From contig CAZMRF010000006.1 in the NCBI GenBank assembly GCA_964568735.1, forward strand, positions 52,749 through 116,748: a stretch of DNA of 64,000 bases, written 5' to 3'. How positions within the stretch are numbered: position 1 is the first letter of the stretch; each line of letters opens with the position of its first letter. A program made the position numbers and the translations under genes. The stretch is from CAZMRF01 sp964568735 (lineage in GTDB: Bacteria > Acidobacteriota > Polarisedimenticolia > JACPZX01). This document shows, piece by piece, positions 35,101 to 42,834 of the stretch. Under the pieces are notes generated by a model, which did no database searches, was not told where the DNA came from, and saw only the letters and a list, made by a program, of their open reading frames with translations.

Positions 35101-35718
35101 GTCCATCAGGTGGACGTCGCCCCTGGAGTCCAGCATGACGTTGTGAGGCTTGAGGTCCCGGTGGACGACGCCCTGCGCGTGGGCCTCCGCGAGCGCCGCG
35201 CAGCACTGCCGGAGAATCGATATGGACTTCTCGACCGGGATCGCGCCGTCGCGCTCGATGATGCGCGCGAGGTCCTCTCCCTCGATGTATTCCATCGAGA
35301 TGTACTTCACGCCCTCCGAATCTCCGAAGTCGTAGATCCTGGCCACGTTCTTGTGAGTGACCTTGCGCGCGATCGTGATTTCCTGCTTGAAGCGCTCGAG
35401 GATCTTCTCGTTGCCGACGTACTCGGAGCGGATGACCTTGAGGGCAACCGGGACGGAGAGCTCGAGGTCGACGGCCTTGTAGACCATCCCCATCCCGCCC
35501 ATTCCGATGGTGGCGAGGATCCGGTATCGCTTCCCGACGATCTTGCCGGGAGCGAGGGCGCCGGGGGCGGGGGCGAGATCCACCCCGAGGGTCATGCCCG
35601 CGCCCGTCGGAGCCGTGCCCGAGGAGGTGACATCCGAGCCGCACGCCGAGCAGAAGTTGCTCGCGTCGGGCACCGGCGTGGCGCACTTTGGGCAGTTCAT
35701 CAGGCCGGAAGGGCTCAT
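32122..35718 (-). CDS. zinc-ribbon Ser/Thr protein kinase with TolB-like and TPR domains
   Basis: 1198 residues. A zinc ribbon (C9, C12, C23, C26: CPKCATPVPDASNFCSACG) precedes a PknB-type kinase domain (about 65-330) with glycine loop IGMGGMGMVYKA, VALKVI, HRDLKPHN (H186, catalytic D188) and MDFGIA. A transmembrane helix (GLLVAVVAAAITAYVLW) leads to a TolB/FlgO-like domain (FAIAVLPFENLAGREDLEW, LGDYGGLQAVFSGSYV), and more than ten TPR units run to the end. This is a membrane-spanning eukaryotic-like kinase with an extracytoplasmic protein-interaction platform. ATG 35718 is used; 35700 is equally possible. Targets are unknown. Confidence 0.92.
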   Translation of the reverse strand: MSPSGLMNCPKCATPVPDASNFCSACGSDVTSSGTAPTGAGMTLGVDLAPAPGALAPGKIVGKRYRILATIGMGGMGMVYKAVDLELSVPVALKVIRSEYVGNEKILERFKQEITIARKVTHKNVARIYDFGDSEGVKYISMEYIEGEDLARIIERDGAIPVEKSISILRQCCAALAEAHAQGVVHRDLKPHNVMLDSRGDVHLMDFGIALSQESRGLTRTGAILGTAEYMSPEQAEGKPTDSRSDIYSLGITFYEALTGTVPFSGETQWQVIRKHIQERPRPLRKLRAEIPPWIETLILKCLEKDPAHRYQQVNEVIQDLGREKATRLTIALMPDRRKVRAGLWGLLVAVVAAAITAYVLWPRGGFQAGLGGRFAIAVLPFENLAGREDLEWLRTGFAENLTTDLAQSKLLRVMSRDRLIQILQDLGQKEGTTLDGAVLAELGDYGGLQAVFSGSYVASGGSLRVNLVARDPASGEVMGSAVVPGAEADVLAMIDQLTLRAKEILSLTSDQIASDEDKVIATARTGSLEAASFFQKGVDLLYEGRNLEAVEPLQQATQKDPDFALAFARLSQAYQNLGYDEKAREAGETALSRVLKAVDSITPADRSFVRATHAGAAEDRQEEIEAYTEMVEADPFDATAAYNLGLGYEKSGQWNQAEAFFHKALELDDGYVPAHMAVGRIQLLAGAPARSLAAFESALELYKKLGSQEGEASAYQAICNAHTGLQAWKEALDFCRRSAAIKETIGDKRGLRASLNTEAYIHQVVGRLDEALTAARRGLALSREIGDTDGTAYSLLTLASILEDRGDLAEALSSRLEALDLWRNVGDKALEAEVLQNLGGTRLQMGDLAGAEADLGAAAALYTSLQNDEGTAQVLSDRGLLALTRGALDEADRLLSQSMSRWKEMDNGEGVTETLYRQSRVALARGLYGTAGRQSSEGLASYEKVGDRLNASRCRLILARAALLSGDAGQAGRLIEASVDDARILGNAFLLAQIDALRAEVALSRSQPAQAGPLVESLCKRCDAIGHPPAKALCALLQGELALGLGKAGDALARASSSAEAARRAGLVLETLEADLLAARSSLAAGNADAAGLAAGVADRAAKAGAHGLTVRSVPVAAAAVLRQGKPDSVPGLADMLEVALGAVRRDLTAEDLAGFLAGGLDTDGCRKIVEELRKMGREAEAGRLETLLKAGPAAAP

Positions 35719-35962
35719 TTTGGAGAAGGTCGTCGCGTGCCAGAGGCGGACCGGAAGCGGCACTATAACAAACCCCCGGCGGAGCGCGCCAAAGCAGCGC
35801 TCCGTGGTGTAGTCTCAGCGCCGCCGACCCGTGCTTGTGGAGCGACCCCGCCCGATGAGGATGCCCCCCGGACCCACTCCCGCCCCCGAAAAACGGCCGA
35901 TCGGCTGGGAGCAGGCAGGGGGCTCGTCGCCGAGCGGGCCGAAGCCTCGAGACCTCCCCCGG

Positions 35963-38380
35963 ATGCGGAATCGTCGGCTCGTTCCCGAGGCAGGGGGCCG
36001 GCCCTGCGGGCGGACCGGCGCCTCTCGAGCCCGCTTCGCCCCAGCCTCCTCGCGCTCCCGCCGGGCACCAGGCCGCTCCACGGTCTTCCTCATGCTCGCC
36101 GCTGCGGCAGCCTGCCTGGCCGCCTCCGGCCCGGGAGCCGCCCTCGCGGCCCTGCCCGAGCGGAGCGATCGGGTCGCGCGCTACGAGCTGGACGCCTGGC
36201 TGGATCACGGCGCGCGGAGCGTGCAGGGGAAGGGGAGGATCACCTGGCGCAACACCTCCGAGGACCTGATCCTCGAGCTCCAGCTCCACCTCTACATGAA
36301 CGCCTTCAAGAACGACCAGACCACCTTCATGAAGGAATCCAAGGGGCAACATCGAGGACATGGGAAGAAGGAGGGAGAGTGGGGATGGATCGACCTTCTC
36401 TCGCTGAAGCTCGAAGGCGGGGGCGATCTCCTCTCCGAGGCATCCTTCATCCAGCCCGACGACGGGAACGAGAGCGACGAGACGGTCCTGCGCATTCCTC
36501 TGCGCGAGCCGATCGAGCCGGGCGGCGAGATCACTCTCGAGACCGTCTTTTCCACGCGCCTCCCCCAGGTCTTTGCACGCACCGGATATGCCCGCGACTT
36601 CTACCTGGTGGGGCAGTGGTTTCCGAAGATGTGCGTCTACGAGCGCGAAGGGGTGCGGGGGCGCGAGGTCGGAGGATGGAACTGCCACCAGTTCCACTCC
36701 GAGAGCGAGTTCTACTCGGACTTCGGCAGCTACGACGTGAAGGTGACCGTTCCCTCGGATTTCGTCGTGGGCGCCACGGGCCGCCTCGCCGAGCCTCCGC
36801 GCGCCACGGCGGGGGGCACGACCACCTACCGGTTCATCCAGGACGATGTCCACGACTTCGCGTGGACGGCGGACCCCGACTTCGTCCAGCGTGTACGGAC
36901 CTTCTCGTACGCGGAGCGGAGGGACCCGAAGGAAGAGACCCGCATGTCGCGGGTGCTGGGGCTGGATGGCTCGCGGATCCCGGCGGCCGGAGCGACGGAT
37001 CTCTCGGGCGTGCCGGAGGAGATCCGCCTCCCCGACGTCGAGGTCAAGCTCCTTCTTCAGCCGGAGCACGCGTCACAGGCCGACCGCCACTTCGAGGCGG
37101 TCTTCAACGCGATCCTCTACTTCGGCTACTGGTACGGACGCTATCCCTACGGCACGCTGACCGTCGTGGATCCGGCCTTCGGCGGCCGAGGCGCGGGGGG
37201 GATGGAGTACCCGACCCTCATCACGGCAGGCACGCGCTGGCTGGCGCCATCCTGGCGGCACGAGCCCGAGAGCGTCACCGTTCACGAGTTCGGCCACCAG
37301 TACTGGTACGGCCTCGTCGCCAGCAACGAGTTCGAGGAGGCGTGGCTCGACGAGGGGCTCACCACCTACAGCACGGGGCGCCTCCTGGACAAAGTCTACG
37401 GCCCCAACCACAACGTCGAGAGGGTGGCGGGGATACCGCTGAACCTCTACCCCTTCTTCGAGATCCCGCGCGACGCCGACCCCAACGGCATCGCCGGCTC
37501 CGCCGCCCGCCCGCGACTGCGCTCCGACAGGATCCTCTACATGCGCTGGGCCGGGGCCTCGAACGAGCCGTTGCTGAACTTCTTCCGTGACCTTCCGATC
37601 CTGACCCAGCCCTCGGACGTCCCCATCCCGTATTTCCAGGACCGAAGGCACCTCTTCCTACGCGACGGCGCCAAGAACGATCAGATCCTGCGGGACGCCT
37701 GGGACTTCTACGAGAGGCCATCGTACTCGCTCAATTCCTACTCCAAGCCCGCTGCCATGCTGGACACTTTGAGGAGTATCATCGGCGCCGACGCCTTCGA
37801 CCGGGGGATGCGGCTCTACCAAGAGCGCTTCCGGTTCCGGCACCCATCCAGCGCCGACTTCACGGCCGTGATGAGCGAGGCCGCAGGCTCGGACCTCTCC
37901 TGGTACTTCGATCAGCTCCTCCATGGGGCGGACCTGCTGGACTACGAGATTGTGGTGCAGGGCAGCACCCCCGTGCCGCCGGGGGCCGGAGCCTTCGGCC
38001 CCCCCTCCGACAGGAAGATCGTCTCACTCGCTGAAGCCAAGGCGGCGGCGTCGAAGGAGAAGCCGCTGCTCGAGACCGTCGTGTCGGCGCGACGGATCGG
38101 CGAGATGAAGGTCCCCGTGGAGATCGAGCTGCTCTTCGAAGGAGGGCGGATCGAGAGACACGAGTGGGACGGGGACTATCGCTGGTTCCGCGTCCGCACG
38201 GTCGGCACCGAGAAGATCGTCCAGGGGAGGATCGGACCACCGGAGCCCCTGACCCTCGAGGCGAACTGGGTGAACAACGCCAAGACGGTGAAGCAGAACG
38301 ACTGGCCTGCCGTGAAGTGGTGGACGCGCCTCGTGGGCTGGATGCAGAACATCCTCTATTTCTATTCGGGAATCGTCTGA
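35963..38380 (+). CDS. M1-family metallopeptidase, secreted
   Basis: 805 residues from ATG 35963. An Arg-rich n-region and hydrophobic core (TVFLMLAAAAACLAASGPGAALA) form a Sec signal. The zinc site is HEFGH (H441, H445) with E464 after 18 residues (EAWLDEGLTTY). The exopeptidase-type motif appears as GGMEYPTLI rather than GAMEN. The C-terminal part holds helical domain residues (LRSIIGADAFDRGMRLYQERF) and ends in a hydrophobic VGWMQNILYFYSGIV. Starts at 35855 and 36092 are also in frame; none has a good ribosome-binding site. Followed after 27 bases by a membrane protein gene. Confidence 0.85.
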   Translation: MRNRRLVPEAGGRPCGRTGASRARFAPASSRSRRAPGRSTVFLMLAAAAACLAASGPGAALAALPERSDRVARYELDAWLDHGARSVQGKGRITWRNTSEDLILELQLHLYMNAFKNDQTTFMKESKGQHRGHGKKEGEWGWIDLLSLKLEGGGDLLSEASFIQPDDGNESDETVLRIPLREPIEPGGEITLETVFSTRLPQVFARTGYARDFYLVGQWFPKMCVYEREGVRGREVGGWNCHQFHSESEFYSDFGSYDVKVTVPSDFVVGATGRLAEPPRATAGGTTTYRFIQDDVHDFAWTADPDFVQRVRTFSYAERRDPKEETRMSRVLGLDGSRIPAAGATDLSGVPEEIRLPDVEVKLLLQPEHASQADRHFEAVFNAILYFGYWYGRYPYGTLTVVDPAFGGRGAGGMEYPTLITAGTRWLAPSWRHEPESVTVHEFGHQYWYGLVASNEFEEAWLDEGLTTYSTGRLLDKVYGPNHNVERVAGIPLNLYPFFEIPRDADPNGIAGSAARPRLRSDRILYMRWAGASNEPLLNFFRDLPILTQPSDVPIPYFQDRRHLFLRDGAKNDQILRDAWDFYERPSYSLNSYSKPAAMLDTLRSIIGADAFDRGMRLYQERFRFRHPSSADFTAVMSEAAGSDLSWYFDQLLHGADLLDYEIVVQGSTPVPPGAGAFGPPSDRKIVSLAEAKAAASKEKPLLETVVSARRIGEMKVPVEIELLFEGGRIERHEWDGDYRWFRVRTVGTEKIVQGRIGPPEPLTLEANWVNNAKTVKQNDWPAVKWWTRLVGWMQNILYFYSGIV

Positions 38381-38407
38381 TGTGGGTGACCGGAGGAAGG
38401 ACCTGAG

Positions 38408-39475
38408 ATGGCCACTCCCGACCGGCCTGCCATCAAGGACCGTCCCGACCGGCTGGATCTGCCCGAGGGGTGGAGCGGCCCCGCCGCGCCGCCTCCGCCC
38501 GCGCCGAAAGCGAAGGGCGCGCTGGAGGCGATGCGATGGGGGCTCGGCGCCGCCTGGAGCTGCCGCAGGATCCTCCTCTTCATCCTCGGGGCGAATCTCC
38601 TCCTGGCCGTCGTCGTCCTCTTCCCGTTCCTCGGCCCGATGAAGCACGGGATCAACCTCAGCCCGGAGGCGGAGCGGATCGGCAGGAGCTTCGACCCGTC
38701 GTGGTGGTTCGATCTCACCTACCTGAGATCCTTCCTGCTCATCCGGACGGTGAGCCTCATGGGGCTGGCCGCCTTCCTCATGGTCTTCCTGTCGACCTTC
38801 TTCGCGGGCGGGCTCCTCGAAGCGCTCAAGCACGGCCGGCGCGCTCCACTCTCCTTCGAGCCGATGCCCGACCCGGCCTACGGCAACGCCGTGCCGCAAT
38901 GGCGCTCGGCTGCGCCCGGGCCCGCCACCCTCCAGGTCTTTCTCAAAGAGTCGGCGCGCCACTTCCCGCGCTTCCTCGTCCTGCTCCTCCTCTCGCTGCC
39001 GCTCTACGCGCTCGTGCAGGTGATCTTCAACGAGATGGGAGGAAAGGCGGCAGAGTGGCTCTTCGATCGGATCGAGGACGAGAGGCTCGCCCTCGTCATC
39101 GACATGGCGAAATCACTGGCGTTCGTGATGGCCTTCCAGGCCGTGTCGGTGATCTTCGAGTACGCCCGCGCCGTCGAAGTCCTTCGCCCCGGCACGACGC
39201 TCCTGCCCATGCTGGCGACTCCTTTCCGTCTCCTGGCACGCCGGCCCGCGGCCTTCTTCGGAATCGAGATCTCGGCTTTCGCGCTCCAGGCCGCGGCGCT
39301 CGCGGCCTTCATGCCGCTCGACCGGCTCTTGCAGAGGTGGACGCTCATCGCCGCGACGGCGGGCTTCGCGGCCACGCAGATCTTCATGCTCACGCGCCTC
39401 CTGATCCGCGCCGGAGCGCATGCCGCGCAGCTCAGACTGACCGAGGATCTGATTCAACAGCGCGCCCGAGGCTGA
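38408..39475 (+). CDS. multi-spanning membrane protein of unknown function
   Basis: 355 residues. After a Pro-rich cytoplasmic N-terminus there are about six hydrophobic segments: ILLFILGANLLLAVVVLFPFL, LLIRTVSLMGLAAFLMVFLS, FLVLLLLSLPLYALVQVIF, SLAFVMAFQAVSVIF, IEISAFALQAAALAAFMPL and LIAATAGFAATQIFMLTRLL. No family is recognised. It is likely in one transcript with the preceding M1 peptidase (27-base gap), which suggests a joint envelope or transport role, by inference. Confidence 0.7.
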   Translation: MATPDRPAIKDRPDRLDLPEGWSGPAAPPPPAPKAKGALEAMRWGLGAAWSCRRILLFILGANLLLAVVVLFPFLGPMKHGINLSPEAERIGRSFDPSWWFDLTYLRSFLLIRTVSLMGLAAFLMVFLSTFFAGGLLEALKHGRRAPLSFEPMPDPAYGNAVPQWRSAAPGPATLQVFLKESARHFPRFLVLLLLSLPLYALVQVIFNEMGGKAAEWLFDRIEDERLALVIDMAKSLAFVMAFQAVSVIFEYARAVEVLRPGTTLLPMLATPFRLLARRPAAFFGIEISAFALQAAALAAFMPLDRLLQRWTLIAATAGFAATQIFMLTRLLIRAGAHAAQLRLTEDLIQQRARG

Positions 39476-39614
39476 CCGGCCGCCCCGCGAAGCACGCGTT
39501 GATACTTCTGAAATTGCAGGAGTAGAATCAGACCTTCGATCGTCATTCCCGCATTTCCGCGGGCGCAGCCGCCTGAGACCGTTTCGGCGGACTGCCCCGA
39601 GCCAGGGAGCGCCC

Positions 39615-41192
39615 ATGCGCAGTTCCCCCGCCATTCTCACGATCTCGCTGCTCGTCCTGACTTCGTCCCTCCGGGCGGGGGTGGAGCCCGTGGGGTCGGA
39701 ATTCCAGGTCAACACCTACACGACCGCCTATCAATACCAACCGAGCGTCGCGATGGAAGCTGACGGGGACTTCGTCGTGGTGTGGACGAGCCTCTTCCAG
39801 GACGGCTCGTCGGGCGGCGTCTTCGGCCAGCGGTTCGACAGCTCGGGGATGCCGCTGGGCGGCGAGTTCCTGGTCAATACATACACGACATCGCGGCAGA
39901 GCGACCCGGCGATTGGAATGGACTCTGACGGGAACTTCGTCGTGGCGTGGAACAGCGCCAGCGGGGACGGCAGCGCCTACGGGGTCTTCGGCCAGAGTTT
40001 CGACAGCGCGGGTGCTCGTGTCGGCGCCCAGTTCCAGGTGAACGTGTACGTGACCTCCGACCAGGCCATGCCGTCGCTCGCGGGAGGGGCCTCGGGAGAT
40101 CTCGTCGTCGTGTGGGAGAGCCGCTTCCAGGACGGCTCCTATCGCGGAGTCTTCGGACGCCGCTTCGACAGCGCGGGGCTGCCCCTGGGCGGGGAGTTCC
40201 AGGTCAACACCTACACCACAGGCAGCCAGTTCGGGCCGTCGGTCGCTGCGGATCCGACGGGTGCCTTCGTCGTCGCCTGGCACAGCGGCTACCAGAACAG
40301 CGCCAGCTACGACATCTTCGCCCAGCGCTTCGACTCGACCGGCGATCCCGTGGGAGGCGAGTTCAGGGTCAACAGCTACACGCCTCGCGCTCAGGGATAT
40401 CCGGTTGTCGCGATGGATGGTGGAGGGGGGTTCATCGTCGTGTGGAGCAGCGACGATCAGGACGGCTCGGACGTGGGCGTTTTCGGCCAGCGCTACGACA
40501 GCGCGGGGAATCCCCTTGGCGCCGAGTTCCGGGCCAACGCGCGCACGAAGTCCGACCAGCGCAATCCCGCGGTGGCGGCGGACAGCTCCGGAGGTTTCGT
40601 CGTGCTCTGGAACGGCGAAGTCCCGGGCGGCAGCCAGTACGATGTGCTCGGCCAGCGCTTCGACAACGGGGGCGCGCGCGTGGGGGGCGAGTTCCAGGTC
40701 AACACGTACACGCCGTCCCTTCAGTACCGGCCGGCCGTAGCGATGGGCAGCGCGGGGGAGTTCGTCGTGGCGTGGGTCAGCGATGGCCAGGACGGCTCGG
40801 GCGACGGGGTCTTCGGCCAGCGCCTCGTACCCCGAGGGCCCGAGCTGACCTCTCCGATCGAGGGAGGGCTGGTGGATTGCAGCGACCCGGTGACGATCCG
40901 GCCGACCCTCACCTGGGATGACGGCGGCTACGACACCTTCAAGGTCCTCCTCGCCTCCGATCCCGGCTTTGTCCAGGGCACCTCTGTCAGCAGCGGCGAC
41001 GGCTTCATGGCGATTACGAGCTGGATGCCGTCGGTCAAGAAGTGGCGGAGCGCCTGCAAGAAGGCGATGGCGGCCGACCCGGTGACTCCAGAGATGTTCA
41101 TCAAGGTGCTGGGAAAGGACCTGGATCTCCCGAAGGGTGATCCGGCCCTCAAGAGCTCCAGCACCGTGGTCCGTGTGGACGTTCAGCCCTGA
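39615..41192 (+). CDS. secreted protein with seven 55-residue repeats, probable beta-propeller
   Basis: 525 residues with signal MRSSPAILTISLLVLTSSLRAG. From residue 27 to about 408 there are seven tandem units of 55 residues with consensus GEFQVNTYTT..Q..P.VA.D..G.FVV.W.S..QDGS..GVFGQRFDS.G.PLG. Seven blades of this size fit a closed beta-propeller. After the repeats come a TSPIEGGLVDCSDPVTIRPTLTW module and a short C-terminal domain. Similar repeat proteins are common in environmental bacteria but uncharacterised. Expected to be extracellular or outer-surface. Confidence 0.75.
   Translation: MRSSPAILTISLLVLTSSLRAGVEPVGSEFQVNTYTTAYQYQPSVAMEADGDFVVVWTSLFQDGSSGGVFGQRFDSSGMPLGGEFLVNTYTTSRQSDPAIGMDSDGNFVVAWNSASGDGSAYGVFGQSFDSAGARVGAQFQVNVYVTSDQAMPSLAGGASGDLVVVWESRFQDGSYRGVFGRRFDSAGLPLGGEFQVNTYTTGSQFGPSVAADPTGAFVVAWHSGYQNSASYDIFAQRFDSTGDPVGGEFRVNSYTPRAQGYPVVAMDGGGGFIVVWSSDDQDGSDVGVFGQRYDSAGNPLGAEFRANARTKSDQRNPAVAADSSGGFVVLWNGEVPGGSQYDVLGQRFDNGGARVGGEFQVNTYTPSLQYRPAVAMGSAGEFVVAWVSDGQDGSGDGVFGQRLVPRGPELTSPIEGGLVDCSDPVTIRPTLTWDDGGYDTFKVLLASDPGFVQGTSVSSGDGFMAITSWMPSVKKWRSACKKAMAADPVTPEMFIKVLGKDLDLPKGDPALKSSSTVVRVDVQP
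39693..40838 (+). repeat. seven tandem 165-bp coding repeats
   Basis: DNA-level counterpart of the seven 55-codon units inside the secreted propeller-like gene. Recurrent strings include GGCGAGTTCCAGGTCAACAC, TTCGTCGTGGCGTGG and GTCTTCGGCCAGCGCTTCGA. The copies are imperfect, so recombination would be limited. Confidence 0.75.
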
Positions 41193-41229
41193 CGCACGCC
41201 TCCACCGGCGGCCCTCACCCCTCCCGTTT

Positions 41230-42024
41230 TCAACCCAGGTTCGCGAGGGCTTCCTTAGCCTCGCGACGGACGATCCAGGCGTGGTCCCAGTCGCGGACCT
41301 CTCCGCGCGCGAGTATCGCCTCGAGACGGGTTCGGAGATCCCGAGTCTGATCGGCGGTCAGGTGGCCGCCGGCCGCCATCTTCCCGAGGCTGCGCACGGC
41401 CTTGGCCCTCACGGCGGGCTGATCGTCGCCGGTGAGCCGGCATAGGGCTTCGAAGATCTCTCCGAGGCGGCGCGGCGTCAGCCTGCCCACGGGGACCTGC
41501 TCGAGGATCTTCCCCGCGGTGCGGGCGGCGCTGTCACGGACCTCCTTGTCGGGGTGCATCATGGCGCCCACCACCTCGGGGAGCGCTTCATGCGCCATCT
41601 CCGAGCGGAACTTGCCGAGGGCATACAGCCCGAACGAGCGGGCGTAGCCGTCCTCCGCGGTGGCGACGAGGCGCCGGAGGTGAGGGAGAGCCGGAGCGCC
41701 CATGGCCGCGAGGACGCGGGCCAGGTGCATGTGGCTCTTGATGTCCGACCCCTGCATCAAGGAGATGAGCGCGGGGATGATCGACTCTCCGGCTGCGACA
41801 AGTGCGCGCTCAGCCTCGTCGAGGGCCGGCTGCAGATCTGGCCGGTCGTAGAGATCGACGTAGAAGAGCCCGCAAAGGGCTTCGACGCTCCGGCGCTGGT
41901 CGGCCGCCGGAAGCACCTCGAATCGCTCCCCGATCTCACGAACCGCCGCCACAATGTTGCCTGCTTCCGTTCCCTCGAGCCTCGCAAGCAGATCGTCGAT
42001 CTTCACTACGCTCGCTGGCTTCAT
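41230..42024 (-). CDS. HEAT-repeat protein
   Basis: 264 residues, all-helical. HEAT-like units are visible: GESIIPALISLMQGSD, HLARVLAAMGAPALPHLRRLVAT, ALPEVVGAMMHPDKEVRDSAARTAGKI, and QPAVRAKAVRSLGKMAAGG. No enzymatic motif. It is probably a protein-interaction scaffold. ATG 42024 (MKPASVVKIDDLL) is chosen, with GGAG upstream, over 42078. It converges with the repeat-propeller gene. Confidence 0.8.
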   Translation of the reverse strand: MKPASVVKIDDLLARLEGTEAGNIVAAVREIGERFEVLPAADQRRSVEALCGLFYVDLYDRPDLQPALDEAERALVAAGESIIPALISLMQGSDIKSHMHLARVLAAMGAPALPHLRRLVATAEDGYARSFGLYALGKFRSEMAHEALPEVVGAMMHPDKEVRDSAARTAGKILEQVPVGRLTPRRLGEIFEALCRLTGDDQPAVRAKAVRSLGKMAAGGHLTADQTRDLRTRLEAILARGEVRDWDHAWIVRREAKEALANLG

Positions 42025-42173
42025 GGGCTGATCACTCCATTCCCCGTTCCCCACGTTCGGAAGGGGCCTCCGATCCACCGATATTCGCCAGAAAACCCCC
42101 GCTGAGCGCCCCCCATTCCTTCACGAAGGCACCTTCCCGTGCGACTCCCGCTCCGATGCCTCGACCGGCAAGC

Positions 42174-42821
42174 TCAGACGGTGGCCCTCGCTATGCGGTA
42201 GTGCTCCAGCTCCGTCTCGAGCAGGGCGATGTGGTCCTCCTCCTCGGCGGCAAACTCCTCGCACAGGTCGCGCAGGGCTCCGGGGTTCAGCTCCTCGGCC
42301 CTGAAGCGGAAGTGATCCCGGGTGCAGGCCTCGATCACGAGGGCCCGCCTGTACAGCTCCGCCACTCCGGCTTCGGACGCCTGGAAGTCGATGCCCTGGA
42401 AGATCCACGACGCCAGGAGCTTCTCCGCGTCCGGAGGCATCTCGATCACGTCGGGATCCAGGTGAACGTGGTACTTCTCCTCGATCTCCAGCAGGTGGTC
42501 CTTCTCCTTGAGCGCGAGCTGCTCGAAGACGGCCCGTTGATCGAAGTCAACGGCGCGCTCGAGCCCGAGCCGGTAGAACTGGTAGGTGTCCAGCTCCATC
42601 TGCACGGCCTCCTTGACGATGCGGATCGCCTCCGGATCTCCGATACTGAAGCTCTCTACCGTCTCGATGTCGCCCCCGCAGAGGTAGCAGCGGCCGTAGG
42701 GCATCACGAAGCCCGTGGATCGCTGGCCGCATTGTCGGCACCTCCAGGTGTGGCGGACTTCCGCGCAGCAGATGGCGTCCTCGGCCACCTCGCTCCTGCA
42801 CTTCGGGCAGATCGATCCCAT
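42174..42821 (-). CDS. rubrerythrin-like diiron protein with N-terminal zinc ribbons
   Basis: 215 residues. N-terminal cysteine pairs CPKC, CC, CRQC and CYLCGG suggest one or two rubredoxin/zinc-ribbon-like sites. The ferritin-like four-helix bundle carries candidate diiron ligands in AVQMELDTYQFYRLG, KEKDHLLEIEE, IEACTRDHFRFRAEE and EEEDHIALLETELEH. Rubrerythrins reduce peroxide with electrons from NAD(P)H via a reductase. It lies 13 bases downstream of the NfnAB-like flavoenzyme gene, which could supply electrons (inference). Confidence 0.85.
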   Translation of the reverse strand: MGSICPKCRSEVAEDAICCAEVRHTWRCRQCGQRSTGFVMPYGRCYLCGGDIETVESFSIGDPEAIRIVKEAVQMELDTYQFYRLGLERAVDFDQRAVFEQLALKEKDHLLEIEEKYHVHLDPDVIEMPPDAEKLLASWIFQGIDFQASEAGVAELYRRALVIEACTRDHFRFRAEELNPGALRDLCEEFAAEEEDHIALLETELEHYRIARATV

Positions 42822-42834
42822 GGCTCTCGTCTCC

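Noticed and set aside
33977..37069. 1030-codon minus-strand frame across the Ser/Thr kinase and M1 peptidase
   Set aside because: It overlaps two genes with intact motifs and is His/Arg/Pro-rich without any domain.
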